From NCBI RefSeq assembly GCF_042664795.1, contig NZ_JBHTBN010000004.1:186001-250000 (forward strand): a DNA stretch of 64,000 nt, read 5' to 3'. A program made the translations under genes and the position numbers. The notes beneath the pieces were generated by a model. That model ran no database searches, was not told where the DNA came from, and saw only the letters and a program-made list of their open reading frames with translations. Below are positions 9,276 through 17,052 of the stretch, piece after piece (positions within the stretch are counted from its first letter, which is position 1; each line of letters starts with the position of its first letter). The stretch is from Jejudonia soesokkakensis (lineage in GTDB: Bacteria > Bacteroidota > Bacteroidia > Flavobacteriales > Flavobacteriaceae).

Positions 9276-9297
9276 TGCGGTTGGCTTGCCAGCCGCA
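9276..9297. promoter_or_regulatory. Hairpin in tsf leader
   Basis: GCGGTTGGC and GCCAGCCGC (9277-9296, one extra T-A pair outside, one G-T pair inside) can form a stem of about 10 pairs with a tiny loop. It ends 22 bases before the tsf ATG and lacks a T-run on this strand. Possible roles are RNA processing, stability or translational control between rpsB and tsf; this is inference. Confidence 0.45.
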
Positions 9298-9319
9298 ATT
9301 AAAATAAAATGTATAAGTG

Positions 9320-10282
9320 ATGGTAAAAGTAACTGCCGCAGAAGTAAATAATTTACGTAAAAAAACCGGAGCAGGAATGATGGACTGTAAAAAGGCCCTT
9401 GTTGAAGCAGAAGGTAATATGGATAAAGCAATCGAAATCCTTAGAAAAAAAGGACAAAAAATTGCAGAAAAAAGAGCCGACAGAGATTCTAGTGAAGGAG
9501 CTGTTGTTGCAAAATTAAATGACGATAGTACAAGAGGAGTATTAGTTTCACTTAACTGTGAGACAGATTTCGTTGCAAAGAACGATTCGTATAAAGAAAT
9601 GGCGCAAAAAATTGCAGACATTGCAATTAATGTCAATTCTAAAGAAGAATTATTGGCTGCAGATTTTGATGGAATGACTGTTGAAGAAAAACTAATCGAA
9701 CAAACAGGCGTGATTGGTGAGAAGATTGAAATTGGTGGTTTTGAAACCTTAGAAGCTCCCTTTGTAGGTTCATATATTCACGGAAATAAAATCGGTGCAC
9801 TTACAGGTCTTTCTAAAGCAATTGACAATGCAGAAGAAGTAGGAAAGAATGTTTCAATGCAAGTAGCTTCTATGGGAGCAACGACATTGTCTTATAAAGA
9901 TTTCTCTTCTGAATATGTTGCGAATGAAACTGAAGCTCGTATTGCAGTAATTGAAAAAGATAATATCGAATTAGGACGTTTAGGAAAAACCCTTAAAAAT
10001 GTTCCTCAATATATCTCAAGAGCCCAGTTAACGGATGATGTTCTTGCAAAGGCTGAAGAAGCTGCAAAAGCTGAATTGAAAGCTGAAGGGAAACCAGAAC
10101 AGATCTGGGATAGAATTCTTCCAGGAAAAATGGAGCGTTTTATTAGCGACAATACAACCTTAGATCAAGAACAGTGTCTCTTAGACCAGAACTATATCAT
10201 GGACGACAAAAAGAGTGTTGCCCAGTATGTAGCAGATCAAAATGTTGAAGTTGTAGGATTTAAAAGAGTTTCTTTAGCTTAA
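9320..10282 (+). CDS. tsf: Translation elongation factor Ts
   Basis: Guanine-nucleotide exchange factor that regenerates EF-Tu-GTP. The N-terminal domain MVKVTAAEVNNLRKKTGAGM followed by MDCKKALVEA is the classic EF-Ts signature, and SLNCETDFVAKND is the conserved EF-Tu contact with the TDF motif. I use ATG at 9320 rather than the GTG one codon earlier, because alignment to known EF-Ts begins there. At 320 residues it is slightly longer than the E. coli protein. A strong intrinsic terminator follows directly. Confidence 0.97.
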   Translation: MVKVTAAEVNNLRKKTGAGMMDCKKALVEAEGNMDKAIEILRKKGQKIAEKRADRDSSEGAVVAKLNDDSTRGVLVSLNCETDFVAKNDSYKEMAQKIADIAINVNSKEELLAADFDGMTVEEKLIEQTGVIGEKIEIGGFETLEAPFVGSYIHGNKIGALTGLSKAIDNAEEVGKNVSMQVASMGATTLSYKDFSSEYVANETEARIAVIEKDNIELGRLGKTLKNVPQYISRAQLTDDVLAKAEEAAKAELKAEGKPEQIWDRILPGKMERFISDNTTLDQEQCLLDQNYIMDDKKSVAQYVADQNVEVVGFKRVSLA

Positions 10283-10307
10283 TTTAATTCTATTGCTAAA
10301 TAGATAC

Positions 10308-10343
10308 AATCCGCTTTCAGCTTGCTGAAAGCGGATTTTTTTT
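10308..10343 (+). terminator. Intrinsic terminator of tsf
   Basis: A 13-bp perfect stem AATCCGCTTTCAG / CTGAAAGCGGATT with loop CTTG is followed by eight T. It points in the tsf direction. The reverse-strand efflux operon ends just beyond it, where the stem might also work weakly. Confidence 0.93.
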
Positions 10344-10351
10344 AGTTGCAT

Positions 10352-11761
10352 TTAGTTTACTTCCAACCCAGAAGTACCAAGTGTATTAAACAGGTCGGCT
10401 GCTGCTTGCAGCTGTTTGGTAGTAAGTGCAATTTCTTTTAATTGCGCATCAATTAATTTTTGCTCTCTCGATATTATTAAAAATAGCGAACCTTCTCCTA
10501 AAAAGAATTTTCTTTCTTCTGCTTTTACGAGTGTTTGATAATCGATCACAATATTATTTATCATGGTATTTTGAATACGTAAAGAGCTAATTTCTGTCTT
10601 AATAGCTTCAATTTTATTGACAATGGTTAACCTAGTAGCATTTCTTTCAAATTGAGCATCTTGTAACTTGTAATTTGCAAGTTGTACCTCTCCACGTTCT
10701 TTACGTAAAAAGAGTGGAAAACGAATGTTTAAAAATGCCTTGTAATTTTCGGTATTAAAACTATCCAATTGATCATATTCTTGGGAAAGAAAATTATATT
10801 GAAGATCGACATTTGGAAGTAGTTTATTCAATTTTAATTTTCGGTCTACTTCTAAGCCTTCAATCTTTGCATTCATGCTTATCATTTTGGGATGATCATT
10901 TAATAGTGCTTCTGTATCTTCATTTTGATTCCATGTCAATATATTTTCTACAAGTGCTAATTCAGGCATTATTGGTAATACTTCATCTTCTAAAAGCAAT
11001 GGAATATCATTAACCCATAAATAATTGCTTACCTTAAGTTTAGCTTTTCTGGCAGTTAAAGAAGCAGCTTCGAGCTCCAGAGCTCTATTCTGAACTGTAA
11101 TACTAGCTTCAGTTATATCAATAGTGGCTTTATCACCTTCTTCTACACTTCGTTTTACCGCATTAAGACGAGACGTAGCATTGGTAAGAAAATTGGTATA
11201 TACCTTTTGTGTATTGAAAGCTTCTAACCATTCAAAATAAGCTTTACTTGCTTCAAAAAGTAGATTATTAATTAATAAATCTCGATCTGCCTGGGACTGC
11301 TGATTAAAAAATTTAGCTTTTTTCAGCGAAGCCATTCGTTCATTAATCAGTAATCCTTGAGCTAGAGAAAATGAAACGCCCGCACTATATAGTCCGCCTT
11401 CTGGTACCGTAAGACTAGGGTCTAAAAATTGACCCGTGTTTTCTTCAAAATTTGCTTTAAACTCTACACCATACCAAGTTGGTACTTTAAATGTAGTATT
11501 TAGTTGATCGAAGTATTCGGTATTTTTAAATTTTTTTCTATCATAATCTACTTCAATCGTAGGGTCAAATCCACCCCTTGCTCGCAACAAGTTTGCTTCC
11601 CCACTTTTCAAAACCAGATTAGCTTGTTTCGTTAGTGGATGATGTTGTTTTACAAAGCCTAGAAATTCTTCAAAGGAAAGCGTTTGATTCGTTTCCTGAG
11701 CATTTAAAGTAGTTGTTAATAAAGCAATAACTATGGTTAGGTAAAAAATGATACGATTCAT
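10352..11761 (-). CDS. TolC-family outer-membrane channel protein
   Basis: Outer-membrane exit duct of a tripartite export system. The 469 residues begin with a signal peptide (IIFYLTIVIALLTTTLNAQ). The mature part shows the duplicated TolC pattern of long alpha-helical stretches rich in Ala, Leu, Glu and Asn, such as LTFEASKAYFEW-like helices, plus beta-strand segments ending in aromatic residues. Its ATG overlaps the stop of the HlyD-type gene by four bases, so it is the last gene of the regulator-ABC-adaptor-channel operon. The substrate is unknown. The family call rests on pattern and context. Confidence 0.85.
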   Translation of the reverse strand: MNRIIFYLTIVIALLTTTLNAQETNQTLSFEEFLGFVKQHHPLTKQANLVLKSGEANLLRARGGFDPTIEVDYDRKKFKNTEYFDQLNTTFKVPTWYGVEFKANFEENTGQFLDPSLTVPEGGLYSAGVSFSLAQGLLINERMASLKKAKFFNQQSQADRDLLINNLLFEASKAYFEWLEAFNTQKVYTNFLTNATSRLNAVKRSVEEGDKATIDITEASITVQNRALELEAASLTARKAKLKVSNYLWVNDIPLLLEDEVLPIMPELALVENILTWNQNEDTEALLNDHPKMISMNAKIEGLEVDRKLKLNKLLPNVDLQYNFLSQEYDQLDSFNTENYKAFLNIRFPLFLRKERGEVQLANYKLQDAQFERNATRLTIVNKIEAIKTEISSLRIQNTMINNIVIDYQTLVKAEERKFFLGEGSLFLIISREQKLIDAQLKEIALTTKQLQAAADLFNTLGTSGLEVN

Positions 11762-13113
11762 TTTTTTTCAGATTTTGAATTAGAATTAGCTGTAGGTAGA
11801 TAATAATCTGGAGGGAACCCATTCAGTTTTCTCCATAACTCATACCATATTGGAACATCTTTAAGGAGTGATATGGTTCTTGCACCAGAGCCAATACTCA
11901 CATTTTTAGGCCAAAGCTCTTTGTCTGGATTTGGAGCAATGAGTACTCTAAATTTTCCATTGGAACTTATAAAATTTTCTACCGCTACCACCTTGCCTGC
12001 ATAGGTTCCAAAGGATGCATCTGGCCATCCACTAAATACAATAGCGGGCCACCCATCAAATTGTACCCGAACATCTTCTCCAACATGTATTAACGGCATA
12101 TCTATGGGGGATACATAAGTTTCAATAGCTAAATCGTAATCTGATGGCATAATGCTTACCAGCTGTTCACCTTCCTTAAATGTCTCACCAATACCTGCTC
12201 GTAATGCTTTATTTATATAACCATTTTGGGGGGCAAGAATGTATCTCATTTTATCACGAATTTCATAATTGCTCGATTCATTTTCTAATTTTGAAACTTG
12301 TGCTTCTGTGTCAAATTGTGCAGAACTTGCCGTAAATTTATCGCTTTGTGCTTTGCTTATTTTTTCAGCATATTCTGCAGCAGTTCTGTTAATATCCAGT
12401 TGCGCATTGATAAACATATTTCTGCTCATCAATAATTTATTGTCTTGACTTATCAATTTTGCCTCCGTTTCCTGCACTTTTAACCTTTTATCTTCGACTT
12501 CAGCAACCGATTTAAGTCCTTCTTCCTGAAGAGTAACTGTACGGTCATACTGCTTTTTTGCAATTTCAAGGTTGGTCTTTGCTGCTACTAAATCAATACT
12601 GTCACTTTGAACTTTATAGCGTGCTTGTTGCAATTTGTTTTTTGCTTGCTCAGTTTTAAGAACCATTTCATTTTGAATAGCATAGATTTGATTTTCTAAA
12701 GACCTCACTTTGTCTTTATAAGATAACGCTGCATTGTTTTTTGCATCACGTTGGGCAAGGGTCCTTTCAAGTAGTTTAGGATCTTGATATTCATTTTTTA
12801 TTTCTGAAACAAATAGAATTGTGTCTCCTTTCTCAACAAAAGCTCCTTCTCTAACAAACCATTGCTCAATACGTCCTGGTATTGTTGATTGAATGGTTTG
12901 CGGGCGCTGTTCGGGAGTTAAAGTAGTTACATAGCCTTTTCCTGAAACTGTTTGAGTCCAAGGTAGAAATAAGATGACTACTCCTATAACGGCAAAGGCA
13001 AACAAAAACCGATTAAAATAAACAAAGTATTTTACCTTATGAGCTTTTGTGTACGCAGAGTACTCATCAAGAGCCACTTTTTTATTCAATTGATTATGAG
13101 ATATGTTGAGCAT
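11758..13113 (-). CDS. HlyD-family membrane fusion (periplasmic adaptor) protein
   Basis: Links an inner-membrane ABC protein to a TolC-type channel. The 451 residues contain one N-terminal membrane helix (about 30-50, FLFAFAVIGVVILFLPW), a first biotinyl-lipoyl half-motif (GRIEQWFVREGAFVEKGDTI), a long coiled-coil hairpin (about 110-280, rich in Gln, Lys, Glu and Ala), and a second lipoyl half (ILAPQNGYINKALRAGIGET) followed by a beta-barrel domain. This order is that of HlyD/PrtE type I secretion adaptors. It starts two bases after the ABC gene and overlaps the TolC-type gene. Confidence 0.9.
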   Translation of the reverse strand: MLNISHNQLNKKVALDEYSAYTKAHKVKYFVYFNRFLFAFAVIGVVILFLPWTQTVSGKGYVTTLTPEQRPQTIQSTIPGRIEQWFVREGAFVEKGDTILFVSEIKNEYQDPKLLERTLAQRDAKNNAALSYKDKVRSLENQIYAIQNEMVLKTEQAKNKLQQARYKVQSDSIDLVAAKTNLEIAKKQYDRTVTLQEEGLKSVAEVEDKRLKVQETEAKLISQDNKLLMSRNMFINAQLDINRTAAEYAEKISKAQSDKFTASSAQFDTEAQVSKLENESSNYEIRDKMRYILAPQNGYINKALRAGIGETFKEGEQLVSIMPSDYDLAIETYVSPIDMPLIHVGEDVRVQFDGWPAIVFSGWPDASFGTYAGKVVAVENFISSNGKFRVLIAPNPDKELWPKNVSIGSGARTISLLKDVPIWYELWRKLNGFPPDYYLPTANSNSKSEKK

Positions 13114-13115
13114 AC

Positions 13116-14768
13116 TTAAACTATTTTTCCTTTAGAGATTTGAATGTATTTCGTACAAAACTGTTTCCAGTTTTTATTACGACTTGTAACAATAAGAAGC
13201 CATGGCCTGTCTTTATGCGTTAAATATTCCATGAGCTGTGTTGCATTTTGTTCGTCGAAATATTCAATAGCATCTTTAAGTAAAAGAATTTTGGGGTTAT
13301 GGACTATAGCCCTTGCTAATAAAATTCTTTTTGATACAGTATGGGGTATTTTTTGACCTTGTGAAAGTATAAAGCTATTGATACCTTTTGGTTGCTTGCG
13401 TATAAAATCTTCAAGACCAACATCCTTAATTATTTGATGAACATGATCCATTGAAATTGAGGTGTTTCCGAAGGTTATATTTTCATAGATAGTGCCTTCA
13501 AATGGCATCTGGTTAGGAAGTACTTGTCCAACCTGCGATCTGTAAGAGTTGATTCGCATTCCCTGAAAACTATGATTATTAATATATATTCCGCCTGAAG
13601 CTGGAGATTCTTGTCCAGATAATAATCTTAATAAAGTAGTCTTTCCAGATCCTGGAGGCCCATCTATAAAAACCCGATCAGTACTCTTTAATTCTAAAGA
13701 TATCTCGTCAAGAATATTTTGGCCCAGAGAGGTTTGATAAGAAACATTATCTATTAATAGAGTTGTAGGGCTTTCAGAAGAAAAAGGATCAGTTCCTTCT
13801 TGATTTTCAAGATTTTTATCCACAACCTGTCCTATTTTTTCTAAAGAAGTAAGTACATCATAAAAACTTTCCAAACCAGTTACGAGTTTTTCTACAGAGC
13901 TTATTACCAATAGAATGATAATCTCTGCGGCAACAAACTGACCAATATTCATTTCCTGGTTTAAAACGAGTAAACCCCCTATAAGAAGCAGGCCAGCTGT
14001 TACTAAAACCTTAAAGCCAATCATTTGGATAAACTGAACCATTAACACTTTAAAGTGTCCTTCCCGTGCCTCAAGATATTGTTCGGTTAATTTATTATTG
14101 CGGTCCATAGCAAGGGATGTTCTTCCAGATAGCTTAAAACTTGTAATAGATCTTGCCACTTCTTGGATCCAATGTGCTACAGCATATTTCTTTTTTGATT
14201 CATTTAAACTGGTTGCAAGCCCTTTTCTTGCCGTAAAATTAAAAACCACGTAAACTAAAATAACTAATAACAATCCATATATGATAAAGAAGGGGTGGTA
14301 AAGAGAAAGTAGAATCAATCCAAAAAGAATCTGTAAAATTGCCGCTGGGAAATCTAATAATATTTTTGACAATCCTTTTTGAACAGTTAGTGTGTCAAAA
14401 AATCTGTTGGCTAATTCTGGAGGATAATAATTACGAAGTTCATCCCATCTTATTTTAGGGAATCGATAGGCAAACTCAAAAGAGGAACGTGTAAATATCT
14501 TTTGCTGAATATTTTCAAGAATTCTAATTTGCATTAATTGTAAAATACCTTGAAAAGCAACCCCTAGTGTTACCAATACGACTAGGACTATCCATGACGT
14601 TGAAACTTGTGCACCTTGTATCAAATTGATGATGGCTTGAATTCCTAGGGGAAGTGTAAGTGCGACAACTCCTGCAAAAATTGCGTAGTAGAAAATTTGC
14701 TTTATGTCTCTTTTGTCAAGTTCCAATAGGTGGATAAAGCGTTGCCACGGTGTCATTTCTTTTTTCAT
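13116..14768 (-). CDS. ABC transporter, fused membrane and ATPase domains, degenerate ATPase motifs
   Basis: Half-transporter of the type I secretion class without an N-terminal peptidase domain. In 550 residues, a membrane domain with about five or six helices covers 1-310 and the nucleotide-binding domain about 330-550. Walker A is intact (GPPGSGKTTLL, near 370). The other motifs are worn: the signature reads LSQGQ instead of LSGGQ, the Walker B region reads ILLLKDAIEYFD where ILLLDEATSALD is expected, and the switch histidine is replaced (IVTSRNKNW). ATP hydrolysis may be slow or lost. The ATG overlaps the regulator stop by four bases. Substrate unknown. Confidence 0.85.
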   Translation of the reverse strand: MKKEMTPWQRFIHLLELDKRDIKQIFYYAIFAGVVALTLPLGIQAIINLIQGAQVSTSWIVLVVLVTLGVAFQGILQLMQIRILENIQQKIFTRSSFEFAYRFPKIRWDELRNYYPPELANRFFDTLTVQKGLSKILLDFPAAILQILFGLILLSLYHPFFIIYGLLLVILVYVVFNFTARKGLATSLNESKKKYAVAHWIQEVARSITSFKLSGRTSLAMDRNNKLTEQYLEAREGHFKVLMVQFIQMIGFKVLVTAGLLLIGGLLVLNQEMNIGQFVAAEIIILLVISSVEKLVTGLESFYDVLTSLEKIGQVVDKNLENQEGTDPFSSESPTTLLIDNVSYQTSLGQNILDEISLELKSTDRVFIDGPPGSGKTTLLRLLSGQESPASGGIYINNHSFQGMRINSYRSQVGQVLPNQMPFEGTIYENITFGNTSISMDHVHQIIKDVGLEDFIRKQPKGINSFILSQGQKIPHTVSKRILLARAIVHNPKILLLKDAIEYFDEQNATQLMEYLTHKDRPWLLIVTSRNKNWKQFCTKYIQISKGKIV

Positions 14769-15448
14769 TGATTGTGATTATTTAGAGTACTAAATAGTAA
14801 ATGAGAATAAAAATCTGTAGGGGTAGTTTTTCCAACACAATCTGTCATCGATGGGAAATGGTCGGTAAGAAAATGCTGGTGTAGCGATCCTTCGACCAAT
14901 GTGCTGGCTAAGGATGCTGGATACGGATACGAGCTATCGTATTCTGCGATAGCTTTTTTTATTCGATTGATAAGATTTTTATAAATTGAAAAATATCCTT
15001 CTTTGTTTTCCTCGTCTACCTCCTTCGTTAAAAACGATTTTGAATATTCATTAATAATAATTTTATTCAAAAGCATTTCACTAATGTGTGTAAAATTTGA
15101 ATCGTTTTTAATTTTTTCGGTAATAATGGATATTATTTTTTTTAGCTTTTCTGAAGGATCTGAAAGACTATATGTATTTAAAACAATTTGATATTCTACC
15201 CAAGCCCAATACCACGAGGTTAAGTATAATAATAGCTTGTGTTTATTTTCAAAATAACGATACACCGAGCTTTCATTGGATGATATTCTGGCACCTAGTT
15301 TTTTAAAGGTAAACGCCTCAAACCCTATTTCATCGATTAGCTGAATGCTGTGCTCTACAATTCGCTTTCCAAGAATAGAGGTCTCCGGATCTTTGACATA
15401 TGTTTTTTCATTGACCTTGATCTGAAAATTTCCCAATAAATCATGCAT
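14765..15448 (-). CDS. TetR/AcrR-family transcriptional regulator
   Basis: Likely repressor of its own efflux operon. The N-terminal DNA-binding domain (about 25-75) has the TetR pattern: helix GKRIVEHSIQLIDEIGFEAF, then FTFKKLGARISSNESSVYRYF and ENKHKLLLYL. The remaining ~150 residues would be the ligand-binding domain. I use ATG at 15448 rather than the upstream extension to 15490, because a -7 box lies at 15469-15476 inside the extension. It is the first gene of the operon and overlaps the ABC gene by four bases. Two identical operator-like palindromes in the promoter support autoregulation. Confidence 0.87.
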   Translation of the reverse strand: MHDLLGNFQIKVNEKTYVKDPETSILGKRIVEHSIQLIDEIGFEAFTFKKLGARISSNESSVYRYFENKHKLLLYLTSWYWAWVEYQIVLNTYSLSDPSEKLKKIISIITEKIKNDSNFTHISEMLLNKIIINEYSKSFLTKEVDEENKEGYFSIYKNLINRIKKAIAEYDSSYPYPASLASTLVEGSLHQHFLTDHFPSMTDCVGKTTPTDFYSHLLFSTLNNHNQ

Positions 15449-15468
15449 AAATATTAGTTTTAAGCGCA

Positions 15469-15499
15469 AATATAATAGTAATACTATCATTAATCAATA
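15469..15499 (-). promoter_or_regulatory. Promoter of the tetR-ABC-hlyD-tolC operon
   Basis: On the reverse strand a perfect -7 box TATATTTG (15469-15476) and a -33 TTG (15497-15499) are separated by 20 bases. The expected start of transcription is close to 15462, about 14 bases before the regulator ATG. Confidence 0.7.
15477..15489. promoter_or_regulatory. Operator-like palindrome 1
   Basis: ATAGTA-A-TACTAT is a perfect 13-bp inverted repeat lying between the -7 and -33 elements of the regulator promoter. It shares TAGTAATACTA with the second copy. Confidence 0.65.
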
Positions 15500-15510
15500 G
15501 TAATACTAAT
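15500..15510. promoter_or_regulatory. Operator-like palindrome 2
   Basis: TAGTAATACTA is an exact copy of the core of palindrome 1, centred 22 bases away (two DNA turns), directly upstream of the -33 element. Spacing and symmetry suit two regulator dimers on one face of the DNA. Confidence 0.65.
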
Positions 15511-15574
15511 ATTTATAATTTATTTAATATTTAAAGGGATTTTTATAATCTGATAATCCTTTACATTTTTTAGC

Positions 15575-15582
15575 TATTTTTG
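15575..15582 (+). promoter_or_regulatory. -7 element of pyrH promoter
   Basis: TATTTTTG matches TAnnTTTG exactly, 18 bases before the pyrH ATG. No clear -33 TTG is visible at the expected distance. Confidence 0.55.
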
Positions 15583-15600
15583 TAAACCAAACCCGCTACC

Positions 15601-16308
15601 ATGCAATACAATCGAATCCTATTAAAACTTTCTGGAGAAGCCCTTATGGGAAAACGTCAATACGGAATTGATCCCGAAAGACTTCAAGAATATGCTCAAG
15701 AGATTAAACAAATTATTGAAAAAGGTGTTGAAGTTGCCATTGTAATAGGTGGTGGAAACATATTTAGAGGGGTTGCAGGAGCCAGCCGTGGAATGGATCG
15801 CGTTCAAGGAGACCATATGGGAATGCTTGCAACTGTTATCAATGGTCTTGCTTTGCAAAGTGCATTGGAAGATGAAGGCGTGCCTACGCGCTTACAAAGT
15901 GCAATAAAAATTAACGAAGTTGCCGAACCATTTATCCGCCGCAAAGCCATGCGTCATCTTGAAAAAGGTCGTGTCGTAATTTTTGGTGGAGGTACCGGAA
16001 ATCCTTACTTCACAACAGATTCTGCAGCAGTTTTACGCGCGATTGAAATTAGTGCCGATGTTATTTTAAAAGGAACTCGTGTTGACGGAATCTATTCTAG
16101 TGATCCCGAAAAAAACAGGGATGCTATTAAATTTGATTTTATATCCTTTGATGACGTTCTAAGTAAGGGTCTAAAGGTAATGGACACGACAGCCTTTACA
16201 CTAAGTCAAGAAAATGAGTTGCCTATCATTGTGTTTGATATGAATAAAAAAGGAAATTTAATGAAAGTAGTTTCAGGCGAATCGATTGGCACAAAAGTAA
16301 ATTTGTAA
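15601..16308 (+). CDS. pyrH: Uridylate (UMP) kinase
   Basis: Phosphorylates UMP to UDP for pyrimidine nucleotide synthesis; hexameric cytoplasmic enzyme of the amino-acid kinase family. The 235 residues show the N-terminal phosphate loop RILLKLSGEALMG, VIGGGNIFRG, the GDHMGMLATVINGLALQSAL helix and GTGNPYFTTDSAAVLRAIE, all typical of bacterial PyrH. It precedes frr as in most bacteria; here the usual tsf-pyrH link is interrupted by the reverse-strand efflux operon. Confidence 0.97.
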   Translation: MQYNRILLKLSGEALMGKRQYGIDPERLQEYAQEIKQIIEKGVEVAIVIGGGNIFRGVAGASRGMDRVQGDHMGMLATVINGLALQSALEDEGVPTRLQSAIKINEVAEPFIRRKAMRHLEKGRVVIFGGGTGNPYFTTDSAAVLRAIEISADVILKGTRVDGIYSSDPEKNRDAIKFDFISFDDVLSKGLKVMDTTAFTLSQENELPIIVFDMNKKGNLMKVVSGESIGTKVNL

Positions 16309-16345
16309 CTTGAAAATACATTCTTTTCAGAAGAAAAAAAATTCT

Positions 16346-16353
16346 TATTTTTG
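16346..16353 (+). promoter_or_regulatory. Putative -7 element upstream of frr
   Basis: TATTTTTG matches TAnnTTTG and lies in the 111-base gap between pyrH and frr, so frr may have its own promoter. No convincing -33 element was found. Confidence 0.4.
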
Positions 16354-16397
16354 AATTGGACTGATTTTTGAATCATTCAGAAAAATAGAAAAAGCCA

Positions 16398-16411
16398 CCC
16401 GACTTCTCGGG
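16398..16411. promoter_or_regulatory. Small hairpin just before frr start
   Basis: CCCGA-CTTC-TCGGG can form a five-pair stem with a four-base loop, ending eight bases before the frr ATG. It occupies the ribosome-binding zone and could modulate translation; this is inference. Confidence 0.35.
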
Positions 16412-16419
16412 TAAGAAAC

Positions 16420-16974
16420 ATGGAAGAAGAAATTAAATTTATTATCGACAGTACGAAGGAAGCGATGGGGAAAGCCATTAAGCATCTTGAAAAAGCATTT
16501 ATAAACATTAGAGCTGGAAAAGCATCACCTTCTATGGTAGGAAGTGTCATGGTAGAATATTATGGCAGTCCTACACCTCTTAGTCAGGTAGCTAATGTGA
16601 GTACTCCAGACGGTATGACGATTTCAATCCAACCATGGGAAAAAGGACTCATCCCTGAAATTGAAAAAGGAATCAACCTAGCTAATTTAGGGTTTAACCC
16701 AATGAATAATGGTGAAAGTGTAATTATTAACGTGCCACCACTAACAGAAGAGCGGCGTATGCAATTAGCTAAACAAGCCAAAGCTGAAGCAGAAGAAGCA
16801 AAAATTGGAGTTCGTAACGACCGTAAAAACGCAAACAATGAAATTAAGGATCTAGATATTAGTGAAGATATGAAAGCTAATCTAGAAATTGATGTTCAGA
16901 CTATGACAGACAATCATATTAAAAAAATTGATGAACTTCTAGCCTCAAAAGAAAAAGAGATCATGACGGTGTAA
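16420..16974 (+). CDS. frr: Ribosome recycling factor
   Basis: Splits post-termination ribosomes together with EF-G. The 184 residues match the family length of about 185 and contain INIRAGKASPSMV, the conserved VEYYGSPTPLSQVANVSTPD, LNPMNNGE-like hinge (FNPMNNGESVIINVPPLTEE) and RRMQLAKQAKAEAEEAKIGV. A terminator follows 24 bases after the stop. Confidence 0.97.
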   Translation: MEEEIKFIIDSTKEAMGKAIKHLEKAFINIRAGKASPSMVGSVMVEYYGSPTPLSQVANVSTPDGMTISIQPWEKGLIPEIEKGINLANLGFNPMNNGESVIINVPPLTEERRMQLAKQAKAEAEEAKIGVRNDRKNANNEIKDLDISEDMKANLEIDVQTMTDNHIKKIDELLASKEKEIMTV

Positions 16975-16997
16975 CAACCGTTAAACAATATATAATT

Positions 16998-17024
16998 AAG
17001 CGGCTACTATGCCGCTTTCTTTTT
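16998..17024 (+). terminator. Intrinsic terminator of frr
   Basis: AAGCGGC-TACTAT-GCCGCTT forms a seven-pair stem followed by TCTTTTT. Confidence 0.85.
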
Positions 17025-17052
17025 ACATTTACGTTTTTCCCATTTATACAAT

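Noticed and set aside
9317..9319. GTG start of tsf one codon before the ATG
   Set aside because: EF-Ts alignments begin at the ATG at 9320.
15449..15490. Upstream start for the TetR-family regulator
   Set aside because: The 14 extra codons cover the predicted -7 box and an operator-like repeat.
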